Below are positions 1 to 10,035 of a DNA stretch of 64,000 nucleotides, piece by piece; the stretch's first letter is position 1; the number at the start of each line of letters is the position of its first letter. Origin of the DNA: Sepioteuthis lessoniana (lineage: Eukaryota > Mollusca > Cephalopoda > Myopsida > Loliginidae); NCBI GenBank assembly GCA_963585895.1, contig OY757915.1, positions 91,144,514 through 91,208,513 of the forward strand, in the 5' to 3' direction. The translations under genes and the position numbers were made by a program. Under the pieces are notes generated by a model. That model was not told the origin of the DNA. It searched no databases and saw only the letters and a list, made by a program, of their open reading frames with translations.

Positions 1-182
1 ATTCAATTATAACTATAAACAATTCTATTATAAAACAAGATTAATTTTAATTTAAAAAGATAAATAACAGAATAAAATGATAGACACAAAAGAGTAATGG
101 CCGTCTTTTTTTTTTTTTTTTTTTTCAAGTATTGTACCAACGCGTAATCGAAAAGATATGCAAGCTTTCAAAAGGAATTCTT

Positions 183-404
183 CTAACAATTTATTCTATT
201 CTTCCTCAATAGCACTCTTAAGCGAACCAATATTTGGATGGAAAGTCTTGGTTTCTTAATCGCTCCATATAGCATAATCAAGGTGTTTAATGTCTGGCTT
301 GACGGAGCCCATACTCCAATTATTTTGGAAACGTTTTTTGTCGGCTTGGTTTCGACGTTAAGCAAATCATAGATTCTTTGTCGTTTCTTTTCATGCTCAC
401 ACAT
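183..404 (-). pseudogene. possible transposase helix-turn-helix fragment
   Basis: The minus-strand reading frame of 73 codons begins MCEHEKKRQRIYDLLN and continues with a KNVSKIIGVWA stretch. This looks like the N-terminal helix-turn-helix of Tc1/mariner-type transposases, where a basic helix is followed by a 'xxVAKIIGV' recognition helix. The downstream part (LSIQILVRLRVLLRKN) loses resemblance. No catalytic domain follows. A family-level call would need a profile search; it could also be a chance frame. Confidence 0.3.
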
Positions 405-480
405 ATTGGGCTGAATTCTAATGAAAACGGAATCAAAAAACGTTTTTTTAAATCATTCCATGTTTAGCTTCTGCACCCTA

Positions 481-850
481 TATCATCCTCATCATCATCA
501 TGGCGCAAGCAAGGATATCCCTGACCTTCCCTTGCCACTTCACCCTATCATTCATCGCCTCTGGCAGGTCTTCAGGGCTACATCCCGTATCCTCACATAG
601 CTGCTGTATGTATATTCGAGTTGGTCGTCCTGCTTTTGCTTGGCCATATGTGGGGGTCGATGGGAGTATATCACTTATCAGCTCGTCCCTGCTTCTCCAG
701 TAGTGTCCTGCAAGTCTGGTTCGTCTAACTTGGATAGTTTTCGTGATGGGAGGCAGGTGGCCGTATAGTTGGTGCCTTGTTGGGTGTTGCCGCCAGTTCA
801 TGCTCAATATTGCTCGCAATATTCTTGTGTAATTGCCGTCTAGCTTAAAT
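481..850 (-). mobile_element. LINE-alpha copy 1, 3' end fragment
   Basis: A minus-strand frame reads LDGNYTRILRAILSMNWRQ then HLPPITKTIQVRRTRLAGH and ends near the consensus RDIRA terminus, followed by an (ATG)n tail that appears as CATCAT at 482-500. This is the C-terminal part of the LINE reverse transcriptase protein, with the RRTRxAGHCWR basic motif that follows the RT in RTE-like elements. The reverse-transcriptase catalytic core and everything 5' of it are missing, as expected for 5' truncation during target-primed reverse transcription. Confidence 0.85.
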
Positions 851-2009
851 GCAAGTATTTGTACATGTTTCCGCACTCAAGCTAAGAGCAAAACAACCAA
901 TCATGTTAAATCATTGATATGAATGACCAAAGTGCAATGTGTATTGTTAACATGGAGGGGGAGCTAAGCTCAAATAAATTCATTAGTCTGAAAAGTGAAG
1001 ATTAACCGATTGTTGACGTCCTCATCAATCGAATGGATTAACTGCCTAGTCGGAGGAATAGGTTGATGAAACATTGAAGTGGGAGAAAAAGCTTGCCCTT
1101 TTTTTATTAAAGGTGGAAGGAAACAAAACTTTGGAGGTAGAAGGAAGAGTGAAGGGGTTGGTATTCATTTTTGGAATCCAATAAGAAAATTGATGTCAGT
1201 AGAAAGCCACCGCCCCACAAAAGAGAGAAAATGCATATAAGATGAAGCTTTTGTTGATTGTCAGAGACCAGTGGACGGCAGCTACGAGACCCCACGTTAC
1301 TCTGGCGCTGGTCTTGCGCCAGACATCCCAGGGTGGCGAAACCGAGAAAAGCCTACTATAATACTATGCATTGAGATGACTTTGTGCCAGATTTTTTCAA
1401 AAGTAGTGAAGTGAAGAGAAACTAGCATGATACCATACTTAGCGGAACGGCTAAGATACTCCATGTCACTCTGATAAATGACTTTTTACCAGACTCTCTA
1501 ACACAGAAGAAGGTAAGAACTAATATAACTACAATTTGAGATTGCCTTATACCAGACAATAGAAAGCGTGAAGCAGAAAAAGCCTACACTTAATACAATA
1601 ATTTGAGAAGCCTTGTGCTTGTAAATGCTGAGAAATAGACAGACAGTTAAATCATGAGCTACGTCACCGTCTCACGTAACTATTACCAATCGAAAAGGGT
1701 GAATGTATGTACCATTTTACTGACACTTTTTTTAATAAGCTAAATATTATTGTTTGTTACAACCCATTTCCTGTTCTCTGTTGGTATTCTCCTTTTTTTT
1801 ATACTTTTTTCATTGTGCGGTCTCATGCCTCCATTTATTGACTGCCGGCTCTGTTAGCGATCGATCTGCTGTCTGGATGAAAAACACAACGTGAGCAGAT
1901 AGGCAGATCGTCCGGTGACATAGCGGATTGCAAATGCAACATATCTCCAGCAATTGAGGAAGACGGGTGAACAGGCACAGTATTTCATGTACTTGTAAAT
2001 GGTGTTAGT
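851..2009. other. no gene; degenerate ~70-bp repeat and one hairpin
   Basis: I see no coding region. At 1302-1322 there is a perfect 7-bp stem (CTGGCGC/GCGCCAG) with a 7-nt loop. From about 1340 to 1620 the phrases AGAAAAGCCTAC, TTGAGATTGCCTTATACCAG and variants recur at irregular 70-165 bp steps, which may be the remains of a tandem repeat. The rest looks like ordinary AT-rich DNA. Confidence 0.4.
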
Positions 2010-2148
2010 TTTTGTTTGGTGTGGATACTTTGTTTAATTGCATATCAACCCTTGTAGGTTATTTAATACCACAACCATCCTTGTAGAAGGATAATAGTGG
2101 TGTTATTTAATCCATAGCTGATAGGGATAATGGTGATTATGCCTTTCC
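2010..2148 (-). mobile_element. SINE-1, tail half
   Basis: Minus-oriented SINE-1: the tail GCATATCAACCCTTGTAGG and the body (ATAATAGTGGTG, CCATAGCTGATAGGG, GCCTTTCCCA) are present, but the tRNA-like head is missing, so it is 5'-truncated. SINE-1 is recognised by comparing the eight or more copies in this window. Confidence 0.75.
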
Positions 2149-2458
2149 CAGGAGAAGAGGAAGAAGAAAAAGAAGTTGTAGTAAATGTAGTCTATAAAAC
2201 TGAAGATAATGAGGTCTTTGGAAGGGAAGCAATAAAATGAACAAGAAATGAAGACCGACTATGTTAATGATCCAGAAAGGAGAACAATAAACTAAATAAA
2301 AATTTAAAGAAAATAAAAAATTAAAAAAACAACTGGCGATGACATGAGTAGGTGTTGCATCGGCCTGCTGATAGAAAAAAATACGGTAACTATACATAAA
2401 AAATATATTTATATCCATGGAAGTGTGCAAATATGTGCATATTCTTACATCTCTCTTT

Positions 2459-2460
2459 CT

Positions 2461-2492
<32 letters not shown>

Positions 2493-2509
2493 TGCTCTCT
2501 TTCTCTCTC
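2459..2509. repeat. (CT)n microsatellite
   Basis: An almost pure CT dinucleotide run, followed by CA/TG-rich sequence to about 2610. Several long frames here are low-complexity artefacts. Confidence 0.9.
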
Positions 2510-2693
2510 ACATACAAATATGTGTGTATGTGTGCGTATATATCTATTAGTGCATGCACACCTCTATATATTTGTATTCAAAGATCATGTACGCACAGAT
2601 ACACATATGTTGTTTTGCTAGCCAAAAGATCAGCTAATTTGCAAATGGTATTAGTTTCTGCTGTCTCCTTTGAATTAGTTCATGTTTACATGG

Positions 2694-2926
2694 CTGGGGC
2701 AGTAGAATACATCGACTGCATCTCTGCAGAGAGGTAGGATTCCTCCAATGAGTGTCCTGACTTCAATAAAGCCGGAGCTTTGGGGAATGCGGAGTACCCT
2801 TTTATTGACATCACTCCCAGGTCCACTCTGGCACGGAGTGGTAGCACCTGATAGGATCCTCTCTAGGAGTCAAATAGAACTAAACTGTGTCTTTATGCTA
2901 AACTGAATTGGTTTATTGATATGTCG
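2694..2926 (+). mobile_element. TSE, 5' part
   Basis: Begins GGCTGGGGCAGTAGAATAC, then CTCTGCAGAGAGG, GAGTGTCCTGA, GGAGCTTTGGGGAATGCGG, CCACTCTGGCACGGAGTGG and AGCACCTGATAGG: the ordered blocks of the TSE 5' region. It stops after one internal repeat (CTAAACTGAATTGGTTT), so the 3' tail is missing. It runs directly into a 24-bp palindrome and a SINE-3. Confidence 0.8.
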
Positions 2927-2950
2927 AGAATTATGGCCGGCCATAATTCT
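2927..2950. repeat. 24-bp perfect palindrome
   Basis: Two 12-nt arms meet without a spacer: the centre is ATGGCCGGCCAT and the arms extend to AGAATT / AATTCT. It lies at the junction between a truncated TSE and a SINE-3. Confidence 0.85.
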
Positions 2951-2952
2951 AT

Positions 2953-3171
2953 AAGGTCGCATCATTCCAAAGAAAAAAAGGAGGTATCAAGTACCATTCT
3001 TAAATGGTACTTGATACTTCCTTGCTTAATACTCAGCAATCCAAGGTACGTATCAAGGGTAAAGTGGAGCAATCCAGGGAAAGGAGTAGCGTCCTCTCCG
3101 ACATCTCGGTGTAGTAGCTATTGAAAAGGGAGCCTTCAGGTCGCCCTCAACTACGGTCGCCAACTTTACTT
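2953..3171 (+). mobile_element. SINE-3 copy with internal snap-back
   Basis: Body and tail of SINE-3: CTTGCTTAATACTCAGCA, GTATCAAGGGTAAAGTGGAG, GGGAAAGGAGTAGCG, GTAGTAGCTATTGAAAAGGG, GTCGCCAACTTTACTT. The tRNA-like head is lost. At 2983-3017 the segment TATCAAGTACCATT is followed after 4 nt by its reverse complement, an inverted local duplication of the element's own sequence. Confidence 0.8.
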
Positions 3172-3172
3172 A

Positions 3173-3421
3173 GACCGGCTAATTGGTCTAGTAAGTAGAA
3201 TTTTCGCTAATGGTCCAGGAGACCTGGGTTCAATCCCAGGTCGCGTCATACCAAAGACTTCAAAAACGGTTCTTGATACTTCCTTGCTTCATGCTCAGCA
3301 ATACAAGGTACATATCAAGGGTTAAGTAGAGCAATCCAGGGAAAGGAGTAGCGCCCTCCTCAAAACCGTGATGTAGTAGCTATTGAAAAGGGTGCCTCGT
3401 ATACGATCGCCAACTTTACTT
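3173..3421 (+). mobile_element. SINE-3, near full length
   Basis: tRNA-derived SINE. Box A-like TGGTCTAGTAAG near 3185 and box B-like GGGTTCAATCCCAGG at about 3228-3242 are internal RNA polymerase III promoter elements. The unrelated body is followed by the tail ATCGCCAACTTTACTT. It sits head-to-tail right behind the preceding SINE-3 copy, so the pair forms a dimer-like unit. Confidence 0.85.
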
Positions 3422-3432
3422 ACTATTTGTTG

Positions 3433-3715
3433 GATATTGACTTGAAGACTACTTTGAAATCTGTCGATGCAGCGGCGGAAGTCGGACCTTTGTTGAACGA
3501 AAATAACAAGGAATGCAGCTGGTACTTAAAATAAACAGCACCAAAGTGTTCTCGGTGGAAATGCCGCATAACTTGCTTTGTGTGGAAGACAGGCTCGAGA
3601 GTTTGCGTGGACGTCCGGGATGTTACATAACGAGGAAGAAAAAGGGGTTAACCTAGAGTCGTACCTCGGCTCCTGTGCGTGCAGCTCATCCGTCTTCGCC
3701 TCTCTTTTACCTTAC
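3433..3715 (+). pseudogene. possible LINE reverse-transcriptase fragment
   Basis: Scattered frames read LKTTLKSVDAAAEVG, LLNENNKECSW and SGMLHNEEEKGVNLES. This resembles the region after the catalytic YADD box of jockey/CR1-type RTs (a 'fGLxLNxxKTK' followed by 'YLGSxLxxxxEVNxRI'). The frames change several times, and no catalytic motif is seen. The family is uncertain. Confidence 0.3.
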
Positions 3716-4330
3716 CAATACACAGATTTTCGGCAATTAGAGGAAAAGAAAAAAAGATGATTATATCTTTATATATCAGTGTTGTCGTCTTTCTCAGCTA
3801 TACAATACAACTTCTTTCAGTGTTTCATAAAGAATAGGATATCTCTTCTTTTTCTAAGGAAAATACCGGAGCCCCTAAAAGAGAGATTCAAGGCGTTAAA
3901 CACGTAAACACGCGTCTCCTCTGCAGCACAGCAGAAATCAAGTTCTTAAAACTCAAAAGGCAATTTTTTCATGTCAAGATTTTATTCTTCAAATCTGACC
4001 TGTACAAAAGACTAACGACCATTGATTGACGATCTGGGTTGTTGCGATGAAAAGCAACTAATACTAAGACCAAATATATACTAGTCACACAATAATAAGT
4101 ATTCCTACTTATGTCTCTGAAAAGGTCATGAGATGAAGCGACAAAGAAGTTGTCACTTTATTCCGGTTGCGCCAAGCAGACGATCTTTTTGTTTGTTTTG
4201 GAGTGAAACCAAACAAAGGCCTGGACTCGAGACCCCGGACGAGACCGGAAGTGGGGTAGGAAAGGCAGGTCCAAGAGAGACGAGACGGCAGTTGGAACAA
4301 GGAACCCAGAGGAAGGAGTTGGCGACGGGC
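3716..4330. other. no gene recognised; GC-richer unique or LTR-related DNA
   Basis: No convincing frame. Around 4225-4250 the sequence GACCGGAAGTGGGGTAGG closely matches GACCGGAAGTGGGGCAGG inside the solo-LTR candidate at 15921-17139, so part of 4150-4850 may be a decayed relative of that repeat. Confidence 0.3.
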
Positions 4331-4348
4331 GAGGCAGAAGGGCAGTGG

Positions 4349-4422
4349 TAATTTACTAAGCTTTTTGCTTAGATGTGGCACAAGGCCATATGAAAGGGGC
4401 ACCCAATGAGACGAGGCAGAAG
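4349..4422 (-). mobile_element. SINE-4, 5'-truncated, with perfect 18-bp TSD
   Basis: Contains TAATTTACTAAGC, GATGTGGCACAAGGCC and GGGGCACCCAATGAGAC, the 3' part of SINE-4. The 18-mer GAGGCAGAAGGGCAGTGG occurs perfectly at 4331-4348 and 4423-4440, i.e. directly on both sides. This is a clear target-site duplication from LINE-type integration. Only 74 bp were inserted. Confidence 0.93.
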
Positions 4423-4440
4423 GGCAGTGGAAGTCGACAC

Positions 4441-5370
4441 CGGACAGCAGCGGAGACTAGTCGGCATGAGATAGAGTCCAGCAGCAGTGAGGGAAGACCA
4501 GTCAAGATGAGTCAGCACTCCTCGTGGTTTGTAGAATTTTGGCTAGAAATACACGCCAGCGTTAGTCTACAGGGAATGCAGTGTCACAACTTAACCTTGC
4601 ACTTGAGTTGACCCAAGCCTTAGTGTTCTTTGTTCTTTCCTCCCACTCCCTTGATTGTATTTCTTGTAGCTGTGAAGAAATGTGCGGTGCCCCTATCGGA
4701 ACCACTAGATGATCACCGGCCAAGATTGAAATGGTTTCGAAGAAGTTGATGTAACGGGGAGCCGAGGGGGTCTTGTCACGCGGTGACACAAGAAGAAAAT
4801 AGACAAACACGTTGTCGCAGTTTAATTTCCCTTTTTCAAAATAATTCTAGCCGTCCATCTCTGTAAGTTTCTGAACTGTCTTTTATATAGTGGAGGAAAG
4901 TCTCTTCATTTGCTAACGAAAATATCGAAACATCCCAAAAGGGGGCCATTTAAATGTTCGACTAAAAAAAAAAATCTACAAAAAAAAAAAAAAAAAAAAA
5001 GCGTCCGCTCGGTAACAGAGCAGATATCCAACTCCTAAAACCTAAAACCCAAACTTTGTCATCGTCTCTTTCAATTCAAAATAACCTTTAAGCTTCCTTA
5101 TCAATAAAACCTAAAGACTACTATGATTGGATGGAGGACTGGAAATTACTCTGAGCTCTAAATTTCTGTATTAAAACCCTAGTGATCTCGAAAGATATCC
5201 TTACAATTAGACACTTTTATGTAAAAGTAGTTCTCAGTGGATAATCATTCCTACCAATCATGTCTATTTTTGTTAGCAGCTTTTTTTTTTGGTCGTTCAT
5301 TTTTATATCATTTCATCTGGGTATACAGACATCGTTTACAATATAGTTTTGTTTATTTTGACATAAATAT
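4441..5370. other. no gene recognised
   Basis: GC-rich to about 4800, then AT-rich with two poly(A) runs at 4965-5000. No conserved frame, tRNA box or repeat seen elsewhere in the window. Confidence 0.4.
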
Positions 5371-5375
5371 AATTC

Positions 5376-5420
5376 TTCCTCCTCCTCCTCCTCCTCCTCT
5401 TCTTCTTCTTCTTCTTCTTC

Positions 5421-5455
<35 letters not shown>

Positions 5456-5458
5456 TGT
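5376..5458. repeat. compound (CCT)n(CTT)n(ATT)n microsatellite
   Basis: Three adjoining trinucleotide arrays that differ by single-base changes of the unit (CCT to CTT to ATT), consistent with stepwise expansion. Confidence 0.9.
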
Positions 5459-5759
5459 TGATGTTATTATTGTTTTTAGCTTGTCAATAATTTATTTGCC
5501 ATTAGCGTAATTCTTTATCACTTATTTATCTTCAGTCGCTCCCAAGAATGGCGGCCCAGGAAGTACAAGGCGCCGAGCCTGCGTTTTTGATGTCTACAGT
5601 TTGCCTGCAGATAACACTTACATCATTTGGGTAGGGCTGGAACATTCGAGAATTAGCACCGAGCATATTTTCTACGCTTTTTAGGGTTTCATCATGTTAT
5701 GGCATCACACTCACTATTTATACAAAAGCTTATATATATACATATATAAATATATATAT

Positions 5760-5958
5760 GATTCATTCAATAAAAAAAGGGAATTTTGTCTATGATGTTG
5801 GCAATTGGAAGTAGTGTTTAGAACTGCAACTTTTTCTAGGAAATTGATATTGATGGGTCCCTTTATGTCCCAGAAGATTGTCAGCATGACCTTCTTTACT
5901 GACTGCTACACCCAGAATGTTTTCTTTAACGGGAAGTCAATATGATAAACCCATGTTT
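5760..5958 (-). pseudogene. mariner transposase internal fragment
   Basis: The minus strand reads WVYHIDFPLKKTFWV, then a stop, then QSVKKVMLTIFWDIKGPI and FLEKVAVLNTTSNCQ. This is the catalytic-core region between the first and second aspartates of SETMAR-like mariner transposases ('KVMLTVFWDxKGPI'). Neither terminal repeats nor the C-terminal DD34D part are nearby. An in-frame stop and divergence show it is an old fossil. Confidence 0.7.
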
Positions 5959-6256
5959 ATAAAACTAGTAGAAATTTTCTTTTGCTTAAGTTTGCTTTTC
6001 TGCATACATCACACATATTTTTATATATTTCACATGTTTTGAATTTCTCAGTCACCAAAAATTCGATGACTGACTTCTGTTCAAGCCTTGGGCTTCTGTT
6101 TGATTTTTCGGCCGTTTGAATAGTCCGGAAAAAAAAACTTTTTAAGATTAAAATTATTTTTGCTATAAAACAATTCTAGATAATGCAGAGTTTGCATTTT
6201 TGGAAAATAATTCAGAAAAAAGAATTATTTTTTCAAAGAAATTCCCCTATCTACTG
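5959..6256. other. no gene recognised
   Basis: AT-rich DNA without recognisable repeats or coding potential. Confidence 0.4.
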
Positions 6257-6264
6257 AATGTCCT

Positions 6265-6310
<46 letters not shown>

Positions 6311-6315
6311 AGGAC

Positions 6316-6364
<49 letters not shown>
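6257..6364. repeat. palindrome around (TA)n, then (TG)n
   Basis: AATGTCCTTCTCAT at 6257-6270 and its exact reverse complement at 6305-6318 enclose a pure (AT)n core, giving a 62-bp perfect inverted repeat. A second (TA)n and a (TG)n run follow to 6364. Confidence 0.9.
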
Positions 6365-6756
6365 TCATAGAGCGTTTCTAAAAGAAGCTAACCACTCAAA
6401 ATTAGTATATAAAACTGAAACGTCTCTGTACTCCAAAAAATAAAGTTGAATAAATATCTAAAATTATTTTTATGAATTATATTGAATCTTCATTAATCAT
6501 ATAAAACTTTTAAAACTGGTACATATTCGTATTTTTGGCCACAAAATGTTAGTGCTGTAGAATTCAGTAATAGATAATTGCTAATAATATCCGTTTTCAT
6601 TGTATACTCTTCCACAAGAAATAAAAAATAATACCGGTATCTTCAGTTCAGAATAAAAAATATTTTTATAAAGAAATAGTTTAGAATGTACATATCTATT
6701 GACAATACTTTGTGGTCAAAGATAAGTTTGGTACATAGTCCCTTATTTATAGGCGA
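6365..6756. other. no gene recognised
   Basis: AT-rich DNA up to the mariner terminal repeat; nothing recognised. Confidence 0.4.
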
Positions 6757-7661
6757 TATGTGGTGCATTCAGTAAGTTTCCAGACTTTTTTACAGGCATT
6801 TAAAGTTGTCGTAGACTCTTGAAAATTTAGTATGTTATTGCTATACATCTTATGAGATGACTGATCAATTTCTATGATTTCGGGTTCAAATGAACAGCTA
6901 GAGCAGCAGTTGGAATACACCCTACTAAAGCCTGATTGTCAAAGCTGGTGAATTTCAAAAATGCAGTGTGGACGCGAGCACACTTTAGAAGAACGATATG
7001 TAATAAAATTCTGTCTTAAACTTGGAAAAAATGCTACAGAAACGTATGGAATGCTTCAGACTGCTTTTCGACCATCTTGCATGAATCAAGCATCGGTTTT
7101 TGAGCGGCATAAAGACTCAAGGAAGGCAGGGAGTCTGTGAGGGATAATAAGAGGTGTGGGAGCAGTAAGGAAGTCAATATACCAGATTTTATTAGCCAAA
7201 AGGTTACGGTTAGGGTTACTATGTTGAGGTTTTAAGGGAGTTCAGGAAGAGATTCCGTTGGAAGAGGCCAGCACAAATTGGGTCAGTTGCCTTTCCACCC
7301 GGACAATACACCAGTCGACAACTCCATCCTTGTCACAGACTATTTGACCAAGATGGGCATCAAGACAGTTCGTCAGCCTCCCTGTAGTCCAGAACTTGCT
7401 CCCTGTTACTTATGGTTATCCTCTAAGATCAAAGGCTGTCGTTATGAGGCAATTGAGGAGATGAAAGAGGCTGTGACGAAGGTCTTTGACACGCTCATAC
7501 AAAAAGACATCCATGGGGCCTTGCAGAAGTTGTTGGAACGGTACAACAAGTAAATTGCAGCGGAGGAGATTACTTCGAAGGGGACTAGAGTTTCATGTGT
7601 GTATTATTAATAAACGTGCCCATACGAAAAAAGTCTGGAAACTTATTTAATGGTCCTCGTA
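6757..7661 (+). mobile_element. mariner, internally deleted, ~905 bp
   Basis: The terminal inverted repeats match: TAAGTTTCCAGACTTTTTT at the left and AAAAAAGTCTGGAAACTTA at the right, with TA at the outer ends. Inside, 6961-7140 encodes the transposase N-terminus (MQCGREHTLEERYVIKFCLK...), then a large deletion joins GTTAGGGTTACTATGTTGAGG to the C-terminal part. The right part (7278-7553) reads DNTPVDNSILVTDYLTKMG, then SPELAPCYLWL. The third catalytic Asp of DD34D (normally CDF) is Tyr here, and the first Asp region is deleted. The element cannot make transposase, but its ends could have been mobilised in trans. Confidence 0.9.
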
Positions 7662-7843
7662 TCTCAAATCAGATTTAGTTTCATCATTTTTTTATTCTTT
7701 TCTGTTTCCTTCTTTTTTCTCCCAGTTTCCATTGTGTCCTTTTTTCCTGTATTACCTCTTTCACGCTTCTCTTTCTTCCTTATTTCATCCCCCACTTCTT
7801 TTCATCTTTTATTCCTCCACTTTCTTTCCACTCAATATCCATG

Positions 7844-8380
7844 TGTTGTATTTTGACCTTCGACCCGGCCAAACATGCCATTTCAAAGTGATGCGCCGGA
7901 AGGAAGTGACACATTCCAATGGCCAGTAATCGAAAGAGATCGCGTAGGCGGATTTGGCTGATAAAATGGGACAAGGTAAAAAAATCCAATGGTACACTCA
8001 TAGACTCATGCACCAGAAGAGAGTGACCTGTGAACTGCATGACAGTTATTTCTGCTTGATGGCGATCAAACATGCCATTCCAAAGATTAAGTGGGCGATT
8101 GAGTGCGCGTTGAACTATTATATAACTCGGTCAAGACAGGAAGTCAGAGATTTAGGGTCCAGAGAAGTTGCTGATAAGATGTGGTAGGGAAAGCCCGGTG
8201 GAGGGGGTCAATATATTGCAGCCTTTGTTCGGTCTCCAGCTCCCTCTCACACACAAACGTTACAATAAAGTGAGAGGTATATATTTTAAAGAAGTCTTCG
8301 CTCGTCATTATTCATTGCGTCGGTATGTATCCAGCATATATATGTATATTGGTATAGTTGTAGTATATGACTATATAACA
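7844..8380 (+). mobile_element. LTR-A solo LTR, 537 bp
   Basis: Starts TGTTGTATTTTGACC and ends CTATATAACA, so TG...CA with short imperfect inverted ends. Flanked by the 4-bp duplication CATG at 7840-7843 and 8381-8384. A TATA-like TATTATATAAC lies at 8116-8126 and AATAAA at 8264-8269, giving a U3-R-U5 order on the plus strand. No internal LTR-retrotransposon region is present: a fossil left by LTR-LTR recombination. Confidence 0.85.
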
Positions 8381-8550
8381 CATGTGCCTTACGCTTAACA
8401 ACACCCGACTGTGAGTTTCTTGGTTAGAATCTCGGCAGAGTGTGGAATCATCGCTCTATTGCCATGATTTCACGTCCGGTCTGATCAGGAGTTGTCATAC
8501 TTGTTATTAATATTATTACATGAATTGAACTGTTTGAAAATATTTGTAAT
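8381..8550. other. short unassigned stretch
   Basis: Nothing recognised between the solo LTR and the LINE tail. Confidence 0.4.
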
Positions 8551-9050
8551 GGATAGGAATCATCATCATCTTCATCATCTTCATGATGTCATTCCGCTTG
8601 TAATGATTTCCTTAACTCTTTCTCATCATTCGTCTCTATCTTCTATCACTTCCGGCAGGTCTTCTAGACTACATCTTTTGTCCGTACAGAGCTGTAGAAG
8701 ATAAGTTCTAGCTGGTCATCCAACACCTGCACGTCTGTGTGAAGGGGTCCATTGGAGAACGTCGCTGATGAGTTCGTCCGTACTTCTCCAGTTTCATCCC
8801 GCATGTCTTGTTCGTCTTATTTGGATGGTTTTAGAGATGGGAAGTAGGTGGCCGTACAGTTGCTGTTTTTTTGGATGTTGCTTCCAGAATTTGTTCAATA
8901 TTGCTAATTTTTTCCAGGCAGTGATCTTGTCCATACTACTATCTGGATGCACCACATGGACGTTGACTTAGCGTATAGAGAAAAAGCTTGACCCCCAACT
9001 GCATAAGAATGGTACCGGCCATATTGAACAAATTTTGAAGCAACATCCTA
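8551..9050 (-). mobile_element. LINE-alpha copy 2, 5'-inverted
   Basis: The minus strand from 8912 down to the CATCAT tail at 8551-8580 carries the 3' end (GHL, RRT, diverged LLWTP region). Directly beside it, the plus strand 8913-9050 reads FFQAVILSILLSGCTTWTLT, a stop, then RIEKKLDPQLHKN, i.e. the part that belongs immediately upstream. Both pieces include the AILNKFWKQHP region, so they meet head to head with a small overlap. The copy is an old subfamily with stops and shifts. Confidence 0.75.
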
Positions 9051-9210
9051 TATAACAGCTGCTGCACGGATATGAATACTTGATACTAAATAACTGCATG
9101 TAAATTGTTTGCATAAAGAAGTGTAACTTGACTCTTGAATAGTTTATCAAAGGTTAGTATTATTATCAACTTTAAATCATTTAACTTTCACAAATGATTA
9201 AAATCATATA

Positions 9211-9461
9211 AGTAAGTTGGCGACCGTAGTCGAGGGCGACTAGAAGGCTCTCTTTTCAATAGCTACTACACTGTGGTTTTGGGGAGGGCGCTACTCCTTT
9301 CCCTGGATTGCTCCACTTTATACGTACCTTATATTGCTGAGTGTTAAGCAAGGAGGTATTAAGTACCATTTTTAAAATCTTTGGTATGACGCAACCTGGG
9401 ATTGAAACCAGGCCACCCGGACCATTGGCGGACACTCGACCCACAAGACCAATGAACCGGC
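9211..9461 (-). mobile_element. SINE-3, full length with 11-bp TSD
   Basis: Minus-oriented complete copy: tail AAGTAAGTTGGCGACC at the left, head with GGGATTGAAACCAGG (box B) and CAAGACCAATGAACCGG (box A side) at the right. AAAATCATATA repeats perfectly at 9200-9210 and 9462-9472, a target-site duplication. An apparent reading frame over the copy has no meaning. Confidence 0.93.
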
Positions 9462-9611
9462 AAAATCATATAATTGTGTAAAAATGTATAACTATAAGAT
9501 ATAAATACTTCAAATCAGATGACTATGCGGAAATTGCTTGTATTTTGATAGTTGCATGTATCTATTTTCGTTTTCTCGCGTAAATTATCATAAATTTGTT
9601 GAAATCACAGT

Positions 9612-9680
9612 TTGGCATTAAATAACCCAACAAAGGTTGGCATGCCATCGAACAGTCATCAATACAACCAACCAATCAAC
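9612..9680 (+). mobile_element. TSE or SINE-1 tail fragment
   Basis: TTGGCATTAAATAACCCAA, AAGGTTGGCATGCCATCG and CCAACCAATCAAC match the shared 3' tail only. Which of the two families it came from cannot be told. Confidence 0.6.
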
Positions 9681-9719
9681 ATTTAATTTTATTCGGCGGT
9701 ACATATACTAAAATTTAAT

Positions 9720-9983
9720 TTCATATTTATCTTTATTTTTTTGTCTCTTAGTTCTTCTGCTTGTCTTATTTTCCTTCCTTTCTGTCTTTCTTTTTTCTTT
9801 CTTTCTTTATCCTTTTCAATACTCTTTCTTTCGGTCTTAAAACTCTCTTTTTTCCTTTACTTACGTAAATGGTCCTGATTCTTTTTTTCTTCTTTTATTT
9901 CTTTGCTTTTTTGTTTGTTTGTTTGTTTGTTTCTTTCTTTCTTTCTCCGAGTCATACGTCTTTCTTCTTTTATTTATGAAAAT

Positions 9984-10035
<52 letters not shown>

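Noticed and set aside
1302-1322. 7-bp GC-rich hairpin as a terminator or regulatory RNA
   Set aside because: Single short stem with no context; bacterial-style terminators do not apply in this genome.
2137-2559. 140-codon minus frame over the (CT)n tract
   Set aside because: Built from RE-repeats and low-complexity DNA; no domain.
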